A stretch of DNA of 64,000 nucleotides, from the NCBI GenBank assembly GCA_030549175.1, contig JAUKUA010000006.1, positions 62,001 through 126,000 on the forward strand. Reading direction: 5' to 3'. The stretch's first letter is position 1; each line of letters begins with the position of its first letter. This DNA is from Lasiosphaeris hirsuta (taxonomy: Eukaryota; Ascomycota; Sordariomycetes; Sordariales; Lasiosphaeriaceae). The notes under the pieces are model-generated. The model searched no databases, was not told where the DNA came from, and worked only from the letters and a program-made list of their open reading frames with translations. A program made the position numbers and the translations under genes. Shown here piece by piece: positions 32,227-44,543 of this stretch.

Positions 32227-32457
32227 TGGCAGCGCGCCCTCCAGACTGATTGCCAACGGGCCATCCTTTACAAATTATTTACACCACCATACAATATGTC
32301 ATGTCAGTGTTCATGTAAAGGACCACTAAAGTAACGCTTACACAAGCGATCCTTTTGACCGTAGCAAGTGGTACCCCCACCATCGAATCGGATAAACCTC
32401 ATCAGTCAATTTGACGCCTCCGGGACCAACACCAGCTTGTACCACGTTGTAATAAAG

Positions 32458-32590
32458 ACAACGACAACGTCAACGTTAACAATACGAAGGCTCTTAACTA
32501 AGTCGGCGGCCTACTGTTGAGACAACAACGACAACGTACACGTTAACGGCACGAAGGCTCTTAACTAAGTCGGCGACCTACTGTTAAAAC
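32458..32590. repeat. Tandem repeat, 2 x 67 bp
   Basis: Two copies with a 67 bp period start acaacgacaacgt at 32458 and 32525. Both contain acgaaggctcttaactaagt followed by cggcg, then cctactgtt. The few differences are mostly C/T or A/G, as expected for RIP acting on a duplicated leader. Confidence 0.85.
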
Positions 32591-32603
32591 AACAAGACAA
32601 GCG

Positions 32604-33765
32604 GATGTATATTGTTGAGATCCACGAAGCCCAACAGGTATTCGACTATATCTCTAAGAATCCGAGATTCAAGTGGTGGACCAGCGCAAAGCCGGAGCGT
32701 AAGTAAGCACTCGTGGCGTTAGCAAGCCTAATTTTTCTTACCAACGGAACATTTACCTACTTAAGAAGCCCCATTTAGAACAGCTATCTAAACGCCTAGA
32801 ACGTTAATAACTACATTCCGAAAGAGTGCTTCAAAACTCTGGTCGATAATTACATTCAAGGAGTACAAGAAGGCCTCTACCTAGTACCAGAGCACTTGAG
32901 AACGGCGGAAACGCCAGAACCAAGGGGTACCTAACAGACCTTAACAACGCCACTACCCACGGACCTAACACTCAAGGGTACACTAACCATCCCACTACTA
33001 AGTAGCACGACGCTAGTAGCTAGACGAGATACTACACCAGGGGAGTCCGATACCACATCGTAAGATGAAGGATTTATTACAGCCTAGGAAAGTCACTCGA
33101 TAAAGGACTAGAGCAGTAATGACTCGAGCGATGAAGGAGCTCACGTTATCCTCGAGGAAGGGCAGGTCATTGAAGCAAACCCATTACTTCGTCCCGTAGG
33201 CTCTCAATACCTAAAGAAGTCCTATCTTCGAATCAACGTCAAAGTAGACTTGAACAATGAATCTACACATGTCTACTTTGACACTAGTAGCTTAACCAAT
33301 CTCGTCGATAAAAAGTGGATTTAGAAATGGACACGCCATTTACGCTAGGTGCCATAGGAACCCCGTTTCGTCAAGAGAGTCAACTTAAGAACTTATATCG
33401 ATAAGTAAGCCAAGTTCGATTTTTATATTTCCGATATAGCGTAGTAAACTAGTGTCAACGTTTACTTTTATATGAAGGCCGATATTATTGATGAGCTAGG
33501 GCCGTATATGTTAATTGGTACTACCTTTATAGATGATAATGGCGTAACTATCGACTTTCTAAGGAACAACGTCACTTTCCGATCTGTTAGAAACATAAGA
33601 ACAAGGGCGGACTTAGTTGCCAAACCTCGCCGGAAGATCATACGTAAGGTTACTACTTTCCAAAGTACTATTTTTACGTCTGGAGAGAAAGATTTTATCA
33701 GGACTAAGATATACGATTTGGTAAAGCTATTACCTAAGGAGACGTATATTTATAATAAGCTATAG
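32604..33765 (+). pseudogene. RIP-broken gag-protease frame of element X
   Basis: One plus-strand frame can be followed from about 32604, interrupted by many TAA/TAG codons. It begins YIVEIHEAQQVFDYISKNPR. An aspartic-protease-like site follows as VYFDTSSLTNLVDKKW near 33280, then DFYISDIA with two stops. It ends with a stop-free stretch reading DIIDELGPYMLIGTTFIDDN and GVTIDFLRNNVTF (33472-33765). D-T-S followed by a distal MLIGxxF-type flap region is usual in fungal gypsy retropepsins. The in-frame stops sit where CAA/CAG glutamine codons would be expected. No functional protein can come from it. Confidence 0.6.
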
Positions 33766-34079
33766 ACTTTTTACCTTATGTCAACGTAGGAAAGTATCTA
33801 GGATAGTAACATCGACTACTAAATATCTTATGTAACATACTTTTATAACTAGATATCTAAGCTAATAATTATTAAGAGAGGTTAGAAGATTAGGAAAGTT
33901 TAAGAATAGTCCGGAGTAGAGTAGACGTTTATGTTCGATTTAACAAGTTATAACGTAAACATAAGAGCGAAGATCACGTAAGCCTCCTTTACGAGATATT
34001 ACGTAAAGCTTAACAACGTTAACATGAAAGAATGTCATTTAGTTATCTTTAATAAAATCTACTAACTCGAGAGTAAAAT

Positions 34080-35404
34080 TGTCACACTGGTAGGCTCACC
34101 TAGGTCAACAGGGTCACTGACCTCCTTGACCGAGCCACACCACCGGCACACACCACACACCTACACAACATCATGGATCTATAACAACAGGAGCATTGAA
34201 CTTGTCAATGTGGAGTCGGCACCAAGGAGGTTGCCACAACGTAGCTTAACCTCGGGACACACCCCAACGTGTAGCTAATGGCCTATTCAGCCGACATACA
34301 GGTCAGCGGATTCTCCTAAGTGCCCACGGGTCGTGACGGAATACCCAGAACCACTCATAAGCCAGAGTAGCCGTACAATGGATCTTACCCGTACTAGGCA
34401 ACGTCATTAGACTTTAGATTTGTCATAGACAAGCTACTTAACCTTAATATCGTAGTCCAGGCCTATACAGCCAGCCCAGACTCTACAGCTAGTCTTTCAA
34501 ATCATAGACCTTCCCACTATCGCTAGTATTCCTTTAGAAGACCTAGAACCCGACGTTCTCCGGAGTCTAGCTTCAGTAGTAACAGGTAGCCGTGACTCCC
34601 GTGTATGAGTCACGAAGGGAACCGTTACTGTGACAGCCGACCTAGGGATTAACTTAATAGCGCTATAGCCAACGTAAGTACCAAGGACGTGAAAGAACAC
34701 CTACAACAATGGACACCATGCCGCTAGAGCTATATGGATAAGTACTGATACCAGCCGTGGACCGACGTGTGATAGGCCGGCTTTACTTAGCTTATAGCCG
34801 CTGATTTATAGGGCGTAAGAGACGGACGGCTAGAAAAGAGATTTGGGACCGATAGGTAGCTAGGAGGATCCTTTAGGTATTTTAGTATCCTTATATCTTA
34901 TACATAGCCTTCTATAAGTAGGATAGGTATGTTACGATGGATTCTCGAGAGGAAGAAGCTCCCTAGTTTTCTTTAGATAAACTTAAAAAGATTATTAGTT
35001 AAACTTTAGTAAAGCTAAGAGGTAATATAACCTTATGAACCCTTCTGTTTCTTCTGACTTATAACTACGAAGTATTATATCTTATCTTCGGTTAGATCAT
35101 TTTATCTCCTTAAATCTCCTTCTCTCTAACTCTCTACCACTTTATATTACGACAGTTAATTCCCTTACCGTTCTATTCTAAACCTTTAAATCGGACCTTA
35201 AGCTTACTAACCTTATAAAGATTAAGTCCTTAAGTTTATCGTATAAAAGCTTTAAATTAAACTAATAGTAATTATTAAGATAGTTCGTTAAACGGTTAAG
35301 TCAAGAGTTAAGAAAAGGTTAAAGCTTTATAGTCTAATCTTTTATTAGATATCTTATCTTATGGTTATTATATCCTAGACCTTCGGTAGCTAGTTTATGT
35401 TATA
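34080..35404 (+). repeat. 5' LTR of element E
   Basis: A 1325 bp LTR that starts tgtcacactggtaggctcac and ends atgttata (RIP-altered from atgtcaca). It is followed by the same leader, ataatctttct, that follows the other 5' LTRs. The left flanking pentamer is aaaat at 34075-34079. It contains GC islands such as the ccggccg...ggccggct pair near 34755. Confidence 0.88.
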
Positions 35405-35798
35405 GATAATCTTTCTTCTTATTTATTAAACTCGAAATCTTTTAATTATTTATAATAACGACCTTTCTAATCTATAGAATGTCATATGTAGTTACTACGG
35501 AAAAGGTAATTAAGCTTGTTCTTAATACTGATCTTATGATTTAGAAACTTCCTAAGATAATTACTATAACTATTAGGAAATTCCTAATAATCTCTTCGAG
35601 CCTCTTAACTATTATTAAACTATTATAATAGTTTGTAGATCTCTATTAATAGGTAGCTTAAGTCTACTAAAAGTTTTATCTTTTCATAACTTCTACGACT
35701 TTCAATAAGGAAAGACTTAACTCTTTTACTTCGATGTTCTTAGTATTGTTTTTAAACTATAAAAATATAGTTTAATATATCTAGAATAACTAATATAT

Positions 35799-37126
35799 TA
35801 TCACACTGGTGGGCTCACCTAGGTCAACAGGGTCATCGACCTTCTTGACCGAGCCACACACCAACGGCACGAACCACACACAAGAAGCATATACCCATTG
35901 ACCTACGAATATCTATCACGGATCACGTGAATAAGGGAACTATCACAGAGGATAGCCATAACGTAGCTCAACCTCGGGACACGATCCCACGCGTGACTCA
36001 TGGCCTATTCAGCCGACACGTAGGTCAGCGGATTCTCCTAAGCACCCACGGGTCGCGACGGGATACCTAGAACCACTTACAAGCCAGAGTAGCCATACAA
36101 CAGATCTTACCCGTGCTAGGTAACGTCATTAGACTTCAGATTTGTCATAGACAAGCCATCTAACCTCAGTATCGTAGCCAGGGCCTACACAGTCAGCCCA
36201 GACCTTGCAACTGGTCTTTCGAATTATAGACCTCCCCGCTATTGCTAGTATTCCTTTGGAAGACCTAGAACCTGACGTTCTCCGGAGTCTAGCTTCAATA
36301 GTGACAGGTAGCTACGACCCCCGCGTATAAGTCACGAAGGAAACCGTTGCTATGACAGCCGACCGGGGGATCAACCTAATAGTACTATGGCTAACGTAAG
36401 TACTAAGGACGTGAAAGAATACCTACAGTAATAGATACCATACCACTAAAGCTATATAGATAAGTACTGATACTAGCCGTAGACTAACATGTAATAGGCC
36501 GGCTTCACTTAGCTTATAGCCGCTGATTTATAAGGCGTAAGAGATAGGTAGCTAAAAAGGAGATTCGGGACCGACAGGCGGCTAGGAAGATCCTTTAGGT
36601 ATTTTAGTACTCTTATATTTTATACATAGCCTTCTATAAGTAAAGTAGATACGTTACGACGGATCCTCGAGAGAAAGAAGTTTCCTAGTTCTCTTTAGAC
36701 AAACTTAGAAAGATTATTAGCTAAATTTTAATGAAGCTAAGAGATAATATAACCTTGTGAACCTTTCTATTTCTTCTAACTTATAATTACGAAGTATTAT
36801 GTCTTATTTTCTATTAGATCATTTTATCTTTCTAAACCTTCTTCTCCCTAACTCTCTACCACTTTATATTATGACAGTTAACTCCCTTACCGTTCTATTC
36901 TAAATCTTTAAATCGGACTTTATACTTATTAGCCTTATAAAGATTATGTTCCTAAGTTCATCGTATAAAAGTTCTAAACTAGATTAATAATAATTGTCAA
37001 GATAGTTTATTAAATGGTTAAGTTAAGAGTTAGAAAAAGGTTAAAGCTCTATAGTCTGACTTTTCATTTGATATCTTACCTTATAATTATCATATCTCAG
37101 ACTCTCACGGACTAGCCTATATTATA
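35799..37126 (+). repeat. 5' LTR of element D
   Basis: A 1328 bp LTR beginning tatcacactggtgggctcac and ending cctatattata. Its partner is at 43211-44538. The two copies differ by many transitions, so RIP hit them independently or to different depths. Confidence 0.88.
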
Positions 37127-40100
37127 GATAATCTTTCTCTTTCTATAAATAACCTTCTTACCTACTATTTTATTTATAATAGCTAGTAATCTTATATTAT
37201 ATTTAGTCGTACTCCGGGGCCGGGAAACTAAACTTAACCCCGGGACCGACCTTATAATTTAGAAACCTCTTAAAATAAAAATATAAACTATTAAAAAGTT
37301 TCTTACACTCTTATTAAGTTCTAAAACCCTTACTAAACTATCTTAATAGTTTATTTACTTTTATAATTAGGTCGCCGAAGCTTATAAGAAACTTTACTTC
37401 TTTATTAATAATATATATAAAGATAAGAAGAGGCTCGATTCACTCGTTTTAATATTTACTACCTTAGTTACTAACTACTAATTAATAATATAATATATTA
37501 AGATAAACTAATACGTTCTTAAAAACACTTAGTAAAAATTAGAAGCTTCTTATACTATTTTCGATATCGAGGTTAACTAGAAATTAGCTTAGTTTACTAC
37601 TTAAATAGCTTAACGTGAAAAATCCCTTAATCTTATTATTATACATACCAAGGCCTTCTATAAGGAGATCGTTAAATAAAAGTTACATTAAGTATAATAA
37701 ACTTAAGAATAAGAAATATAAGCCCGAGAATAAAACGTCGAGCTTATTAAAGTTAAGAAACTTCTCTATATTTAAGAGAAGAAATAAGCTTAATAAGATT
37801 ACTATAATACGAAATTTAGCTACTAGTTTACTACGGCTTAAAGCTAGCTTAATTCTCTCATGGTATTTTAACAATTGGAAGTATTATAGACTTCGAAGGA
37901 CTAAGAATTGTTCGATTAACTTAAGACTTACTTTAATAACCTCGTCGAAGAAGCCTTCATATCAAGGTTAACACGGATAGGCTCTTATGATAAAAAATAA
38001 ATCATCTAAAGGGTTATAATATATTTATAAAAAACCTTATCTATTAAACTTTTATAATAGCCGTTATAACTGTCTAAAAAATCAACCTCTACATAGTACT
38101 TCGACTAAGACGAAAATCCCTTCTTAGACCGTAACCTCTAAAGAAGGGCTACCTAAGAAATCTCGGCGTAAGCTTAAAGATAGGTAGATAATATATAAAA
38201 TTCTAATACTAAAATGAGAAGTGGAAACATAAGAGGAAACTTATTTTTCCGTTATACTAAGATAAGAATGTTATTTCCTCTAGATAACGGTAATAATAAT
38301 AATAACTCTAATAATAATTTTTATCATATAAGTCTACCTCCTAGCCCTCTTAAACTACTAAGAAGCCTACCGGGGCCCTTAGAACCTCTAGGACCTTTAG
38401 ATCCGAGTTTCTAAAGTTCTTTATTCTTATACGATCCTATAGTAATCTTTCTCGACCTTATTTATACTAACTAAGACCTAATTCGTAATAATATTAATAT
38501 GATTTAGAAATCTCATAATTAAGATACTACCGTAACTATAACAAAATCCGAAAAATATAATAAAAAGGATAAAAGTAAGTTTAAGACATAGTAATATTTT
38601 ATTAAGGAATACTTCAATGTCTATAAACGAAGTTTCCTCGACGACAAGGTTAAAATTAAGTTTGTTAGTACTCTTACTAAAGGTATTGTCTTCGAATAGT
38701 ATTAGAAAAGAGGGACTTAGATCGAAAAGCTTAGCTTAGTAAATTAATGAAATAACTATATTACCGTTATAGTCAAACGTTTTCGTGACCTAGTACGAAG
38801 AGTTAAAGACTACGAGGTTATAAAGGTTTTGACTTATAATAGAGATATAAACGAATATATAACTAAGTTTTAAGAGCTTAATCATACCGTCGATCTTAGT
38901 AAGTAGGTCTTATAATCACTAGTTACTAATATTATCTCCGACACTATAATAGATTTGATCTATTTATGTACGGGATATCTTCCTACTGACGATATAGACT
39001 TTCTTAAAGCTATCGTTATTACTAGCTTAATTTATAAAGACAAAATGAAAAACTACGAAATTAATCATAAGGCTAAGTAAGAAAAAGAAAAGTCTACTTC
39101 GAATAATAAAGAACGTTTAAAGAAAGATAGTTACTAAAAGGAAACTAATATCTCTAGCTTCCGTCCCGGTTTAATACCTACTAAAGAAAAACCTAAGAAA
39201 AATCTAAAATGAAAGTAATAAGACAAGGAAGATAACCTCCCGGCGTCTACCTAAATAAAGTACTAACGAAATTATAAGAAAGTTATTACTAAGATAAAAC
39301 AAGCCGAAATTAACAAACATAAGATAAGTAAGAGATACTACCATTATAGACGTTAAGGCTATAACATTTTTAAATGTTATAGTAAGAAAACTAAGAATAG
39401 TAAGGATATCTCTAAGTTATTTAGTAAGATCTTTAGAATTAAGACTAAATATAGAAGAGATAAGGATAAGGATACTTCTTCCTAACTATCGAAAAAGACT
39501 AAAGTTTCTATAATGATAGAAAAAGACTATCTTAAACTCTTTTCTTCTATTATTAAACTATCCGATAGTAAGAATATATTAGATTTTTAACAGACACTTT
39601 AAAACTCGTAGTATCGGAAACTATACCTTGACTTACCGTAACCTTTATTAAAAAACGTATTAACTATAACATAGAGGAACTTTCTTATAAAAAGGTTAAG
39701 TGAAGTTACAAGTTATATCACGGTACTTATAAGATCGTTCTTATGACTATCGTCTACTATAGAGTTAAGAAAATCTCTATTTAAATATTCTTAGATCCTA
39801 GTATCTCTAGCCTAGTCATAAGTAAAGACCTTATTAAAAGATAAAATATTTCTTACGTATATAAAACGATCTTAAAACCCTTAGAAGTCTTTAATAGAAC
39901 TATCAACCTTAAATTAGGTAAGGAGTATACTAAGGAAATTATTCTATAGTATTAAGTAAAATACTTCTTTTATATTACATTAGAAATCTCTCCCTTCGAT
40001 ATAAAATGTAATATCCTTCTTCTATATTAGTAGCTGTAATAGTATTAGCTAGACTACCTATAAGACCTTGATATATCGAAAGTAACTTTCAGTTCTAACT

Positions 40101-43100
40101 ACTATCGTTAAAACTATACTTTCCTTATAATCTTAGGAGGTAAAAGCTCTATTACGAATATTATAACATCTTATATCTAGAATATCCCCGAAAGGTTTAA
40201 GACCTTTATCTCTTTAACATCTCTTAAAGTAGCTTAATAACTATTAGATTACTAACCTTAAGACTATATAATTAATATTATTAAAGACGAAAAGCTTCTA
40301 TAGAAACCTCTTTATCCTATGTTATCTTTAGAAAAGAAAATCCTTTATAAATAACTAGACTAAATGTTTAAAGAGGGTAAAATATAAGAATTAAAATTAT
40401 TATATTCTTTACCTATTTTCTTCGTAAATAAGGAAGTATCATTAGAAAAAGTAGCTATAAGAAACTTAGAAAATCTCTACCCTATAGTCGACTACTAAAA
40501 GATTAACGAACGAACTATTAAGAATTATTACCTACTATCTCTAATTACTAAACTTTAAGATACCTTTACCGGATCTATTATCTTTACAAAGATAAATCTG
40601 AAATCGGGCTTTAATTTGATTTGGATAAAGGAAGGTTACGAGTAAAAAATAACATTTCAAACCTATTACGGTCTTTTTAAGTTTAACGTAATATCTTTCG
40701 GTCTTATTAATACTCTTACAGCTTTCTAAGATATAATAAATCATATTTTTCGAGACCTTATCGATTAAGGCCTCTTATCTTACATTGATAACCTCCTCAT
40801 TTATATAAGTTCTAAAAAGGAATACGACAAAATTGTCGTTAAAGTCTTTAAACGACTTTAAAAGTATAACCTAGCTATTAACCCCTCTAAATGTATATGA
40901 GATATTAAGAAATTAAAATACCTAGGTTATATTATTAGTACTAAAGGTATCGTAATATTAAGGAATAAGGTAGAATGTATCCTCTTATAGAAATAGCTAA
41001 AATCGGTAAAAGGAATCTAATAATTTAATAAATTTACGAACTTTTATAGGTATTATATCAAAGGCTACTTATATATTATTAAGCTACTTATTAACTTTAT
41101 AAATCTTACTTAGAAAACCTAGACATGGAATAATTAAATAAACGTAACATTTGAAACATTAAAGAAAGCCTTTACTAAAGCTCCTATTCTAATCTATTTC
41201 GACCTTAATAAACTACCTATTATCAAACCTAACATATTAGACTATATATTAGGAGAGATAATGTCATAAAAACAAGATGATAGTAAGATATATCTTATGA
41301 CATTTCACTTAAGAAAACTAATCTCTACGGAAATTAACTATAAGATCTATAACAAGGAACTCTTAATAATAGTCGATTACTTCTAACGTTAGAGACACTA
41401 TCTCGAGGGTACTAAGTACCGTATCAAAGTTTTCTCAGACTACCGTAATCTAAAATACTTTTAGATTACTAAGGTCCTTAACTACCGCCAAGCCCAATGG
41501 GCTTAACAGCTTGTTACCTTCGATTTTATTATTAATTTCCGTCTCAGTACATAAAATGCTAAGGTAGATACTTTCTCATGGCACAAAGAGTACCTTCCGG
41601 AAAGGAAGGATAAAAACTAACCGATAACCTCTATTTTAAACAAAAAACATTTTTTATACTCTAAAGTTTCTACATTCATACTCTTAAAAGTACGTCTCTA
41701 TAACATTTTAATACCAAAGTAGAACGAAGAATTCTTCGAGTAAATTAAGGTTATTACTCCTATAGACGAAACATATTAAAAAGCTTTGGTTTCTCCTAGA
41801 AAGGACGTAACTAACGAAGACGGAATCTTATTTATAAAGAATCGTATTTAGATCTTTGATAATAAGAAACTTAAGATCCAGATCATCCGCTTAGAACACG
41901 ATACCAAAGTGGCAGGCTACATAGGTATAGATAAGACCGTTGAACTTATTAGACGGTACATATTTTAACAAAACCTCGAGAAGGACGTCGTTGACTTTAT
42001 ATACTCTTGTCATAAGTATCAAAGTAACAAGCTAAGACGTTATCTTCCTTTTAGACTACTTTATCCTATTAAGTTAGAATATTCTTTTTAGAGGCTTATT
42101 TTAATAGACTTTATAACAGACCTTTTTCTTTCTAATGGATATAGTTTTATCTAGGTTATTATTAATATCTTTACTAAAATAATACATTTTATTCTTTTAA
42201 AAGACGATGTTAAGAAGATAAAAGACTTAATCTTAATCTTTACTTATAAATGTTAGAAATATTATAATATATCTACTAGTATTATCTCCGATCGGGATTC
42301 TCGGTTTAATATAGGCTTATGGTATAACTTTCTTAAATATATCAAAGTTAAGTTAAAAATGTTAACTTCGTTTTATCTCGAAACGGATAGTTAGACTAAA
42401 TGTCTTAATTAACATATCGAAACCTACCTTAGAACCTTCGTTAATTATAAGATAAATAACTAAGATATCTTATTACCTATAGTTAAATTTACGTGGAATA
42501 ACGTCAGATCAACTTCTACTAGTAACTTCCTATTCTATGTTAATTATAGATATTATCCGGCTATAAATAATCTACCTAACGAATTTATATATAACCTATA
42601 TAACGAGATTATAACATACTAGATAACGACGGTTTATAAGAACCTTTACGAAACCCTTAAAGAATCTTAGAAACAGATAAAGAAGTACATAGATAGGAAG
42701 AGGACGGAAGTACCTTCCTTTAAGGAAAAGTAACTAGTAATACTTAACGTATAGAACATTAGGACTAAGAGACTTTCTAAAAAGCTAGATAGGAAGTTAC
42801 TTAGCCCGTTTAAAATCTTTAAGATAGTATCTTCTATAGTTATAAAACTTAAACTCCCGGAGTGTTAGAAAATTTATCTTACCTTTTATATCTCTCTCAT
42901 TAAACCTTTCCGAACTAGCTCCTAGTCGATTCCTAACCCTATTTAGGTCTTAAAACAAGTAGGAGATGTTTACCTTAAGAAATTTATAATAAAAGAAATT
43001 ATAAACTTTTACACTAAGAAAAAGATAATAAAGTATCTCGTTAAATGGAAAAGATATCCCGAAGAGAAAGATTAGACTTAGGAACTATATAAGGACTTTT

Positions 43101-43210
43101 CTAATACCTAGGAACTTTGGAACTTCTACGTTAAGTACCTATGTAAGCTAAGAGACCCTAGGGTTCTTAACTCCGGGACTCGAGGTAAGTTCTTATAGGA
43201 AGGGAGATGA
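37127..43210 (+). pseudogene. RIP-degraded gag-pol of element D
   Basis: Plus-strand frames with dense TAA/TAG codons still show the gypsy order. Gag lies at about 38600-39100 (RFRDLVRRVKDYEVIKVLTY), with a decayed CCHC knuckle near 39342 (YHYRR-stop-GYNIFKC). The protease is near 39780 (IFLDPSISSLVISKDLI). Reverse transcriptase is at about 40480-40810 (FTKIDLKSGFNLIW, and YIDNLLIY in place of the YxDD box). RNase H is at 41200-41580, integrase at 41880-42560 (CHKYQSNKLRRYLPF, then ILIDFITDL and ISDRDSRF), and a chromodomain near 43000 (IIKYLVKWKRYPEEKD). The chromodomain places it among chromoviruses, which target heterochromatin. No intact protein remains. Confidence 0.85.
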
Positions 43211-44538
43211 TGTTACATTAATAAGCTTACTTAGGTTAATAGGGTTATCGACCTTCTTAACCGAGCTATATATTAGCGGTACGAACCATACATAAGAAGT
43301 ACATACTTATTGACCCATGAATATTTATCATAGATTACGTAAATAAGGAAACTATCATAGAGGATGGCTATAACGTAACTTAACCTTAGGATACGATCCT
43401 ACGTGTAGCTCATGACCTATTTAGCCGACATATAAGTCAGTAGATTCTCCTAAGTGTCTACAGGTCGTGATAAGATACCTAGAACTACTCATAAGCTAGA
43501 GTAACCATATAATAGATCTCACTTATACTAGGTAACGTTATTAAACTTTAGATTTGTTATAGACAAGTTATCTAACCTTAATATCATAGCTAGGGCTTAT
43601 ATAGTTAGCTTAGATCTTATAGCTAGTCTTTCGAATTATAAACCTTCCTACTATCGTTAATATTCCTTTAAAAGACCTAGAACCTAATATTCTCTAGAGT
43701 CTAGCTTTAATAGTAACAAGTAACTATAACTCCCGCGTATAAGTCACGAAGGAAACCGTTACTATAACAGCTAACCGGGAGATTAACCTAACAGCGCTGT
43801 AGCTAACGTAAGTACCAAGGACGTGAAAGAATACCTATAGTAATAGATATCATGCCGTTAAAGCTGTATAGATAAGTACTGATACCGGCCGTGGACTAAC
43901 GTGTGATAGGCCGGCTTCACTTAGCTTATAGCCGCTGATTTGTAAGGTACGAGGGACAGGCGGCTAGAAAGGAGATTCGGGACCGATAGGCGGCTAGGAA
44001 GATCCTTTAGGTATTTTAGTACTCTTATATTTTATACATAGCCTTCTATAAGTAGAGTAGGTACGCTACGACGGATTCTCAAGAGGAAGAAGCTTCCCAG
44101 TTCTCTTTAGACAAACTTAGAAAGATTATTAGCTAAACTTCAGTGAAGCTGAGGGGTAATATAACCTTGTGAACCCTTTTGTTTCTTCTGACTTGTAACT
44201 GCGAAGTATTATGTCTTATCTTCTGTTAGATCATTCCATCTCCCTAAACCTCCTTCTCCCTGGCTCTCTACCACTTTGTATTGTAACAGTTAACTCTCTT
44301 ACCGTTCTGTTCTAAACCTCTGAATCGGACCTTGTGCTTATTAGCCTTACGAAGATTAAGTCCCTGAGTTTATCGTGTGAAAGCTCTGAACTAGACCAAT
44401 AGTAATTGTCGGGGTGGTTCGTTGAACGGTTAAGTCGAGAGTTAGGAAAAGGTTAAAGCTCTGTAGTCTGACTCTTCATTTGATATCTCACCTTGTGGTT
44501 GTTACACCCTAGACCCTCGCGGACTGGCCTGTGTCACA
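43211..44538 (+). repeat. 3' LTR of element D
   Basis: A 1328 bp LTR beginning tgttacattaataagcttac and ending ctgtgtcaca. The first 800 bp are strongly RIP-altered, while the last 400 bp are much less so (for example the ccttctccctggctctc region). The mutation load is therefore uneven along one copy. Confidence 0.88.
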
Positions 44539-44543
44539 TATAT

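Larger units (their letters stand above)
31471..34079 (+). mobile_element. Element X: fragment of a different Ty3/gypsy-type retroelement, interrupted by E
   Basis: The interval contains TpA-rich, RIP-like leader or LTR sequence, a promoter-like palindrome plus TATA box (32186-32226), a 67-bp tandem repeat and a stop-riddled gag-protease frame ending at about 33765. It has no match to the 1.33 kb LTR of the other elements, so it is another family. It ends abruptly at 34079, where element E begins; the five preceding bases (aaaat) are the expected target duplication. Its left limit is approximate because I could not find its own LTR pair. Confidence 0.6.
35799..44538 (+). mobile_element. Element D: complete Ty3/gypsy chromovirus-type retrotransposon, 8740 bp
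   Basis: Two LTRs of identical length (1328 bp; 35799-37126 and 43211-44538) flank a 6.1 kb interior. The element is bounded by the duplication TATAT (35794-35798 and 44539-44543), and element E continues collinearly on both sides. The first base pair of the 5' LTR reads TA instead of TG, as RIP would produce. A polypurine tract, gaagggagatga, precedes the 3' LTR. It is full length in structure but dead in coding sequence. Confidence 0.9.

Noticed and set aside
32604..33765. Considered whether stop-rich frames in the retroelements could mean an alternative genetic code or readthrough
   Set aside because: All intact genes in the window use the standard code, and the stops sit at glutamine positions together with a general C-to-T bias, which RIP explains.
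34497..34700. Minus-strand frames recurring in LTR copies (also 46846-47070 and 47901-48203)
   Set aside because: They are antisense openings inside non-coding LTRs, differ between copies and have no family resemblance.
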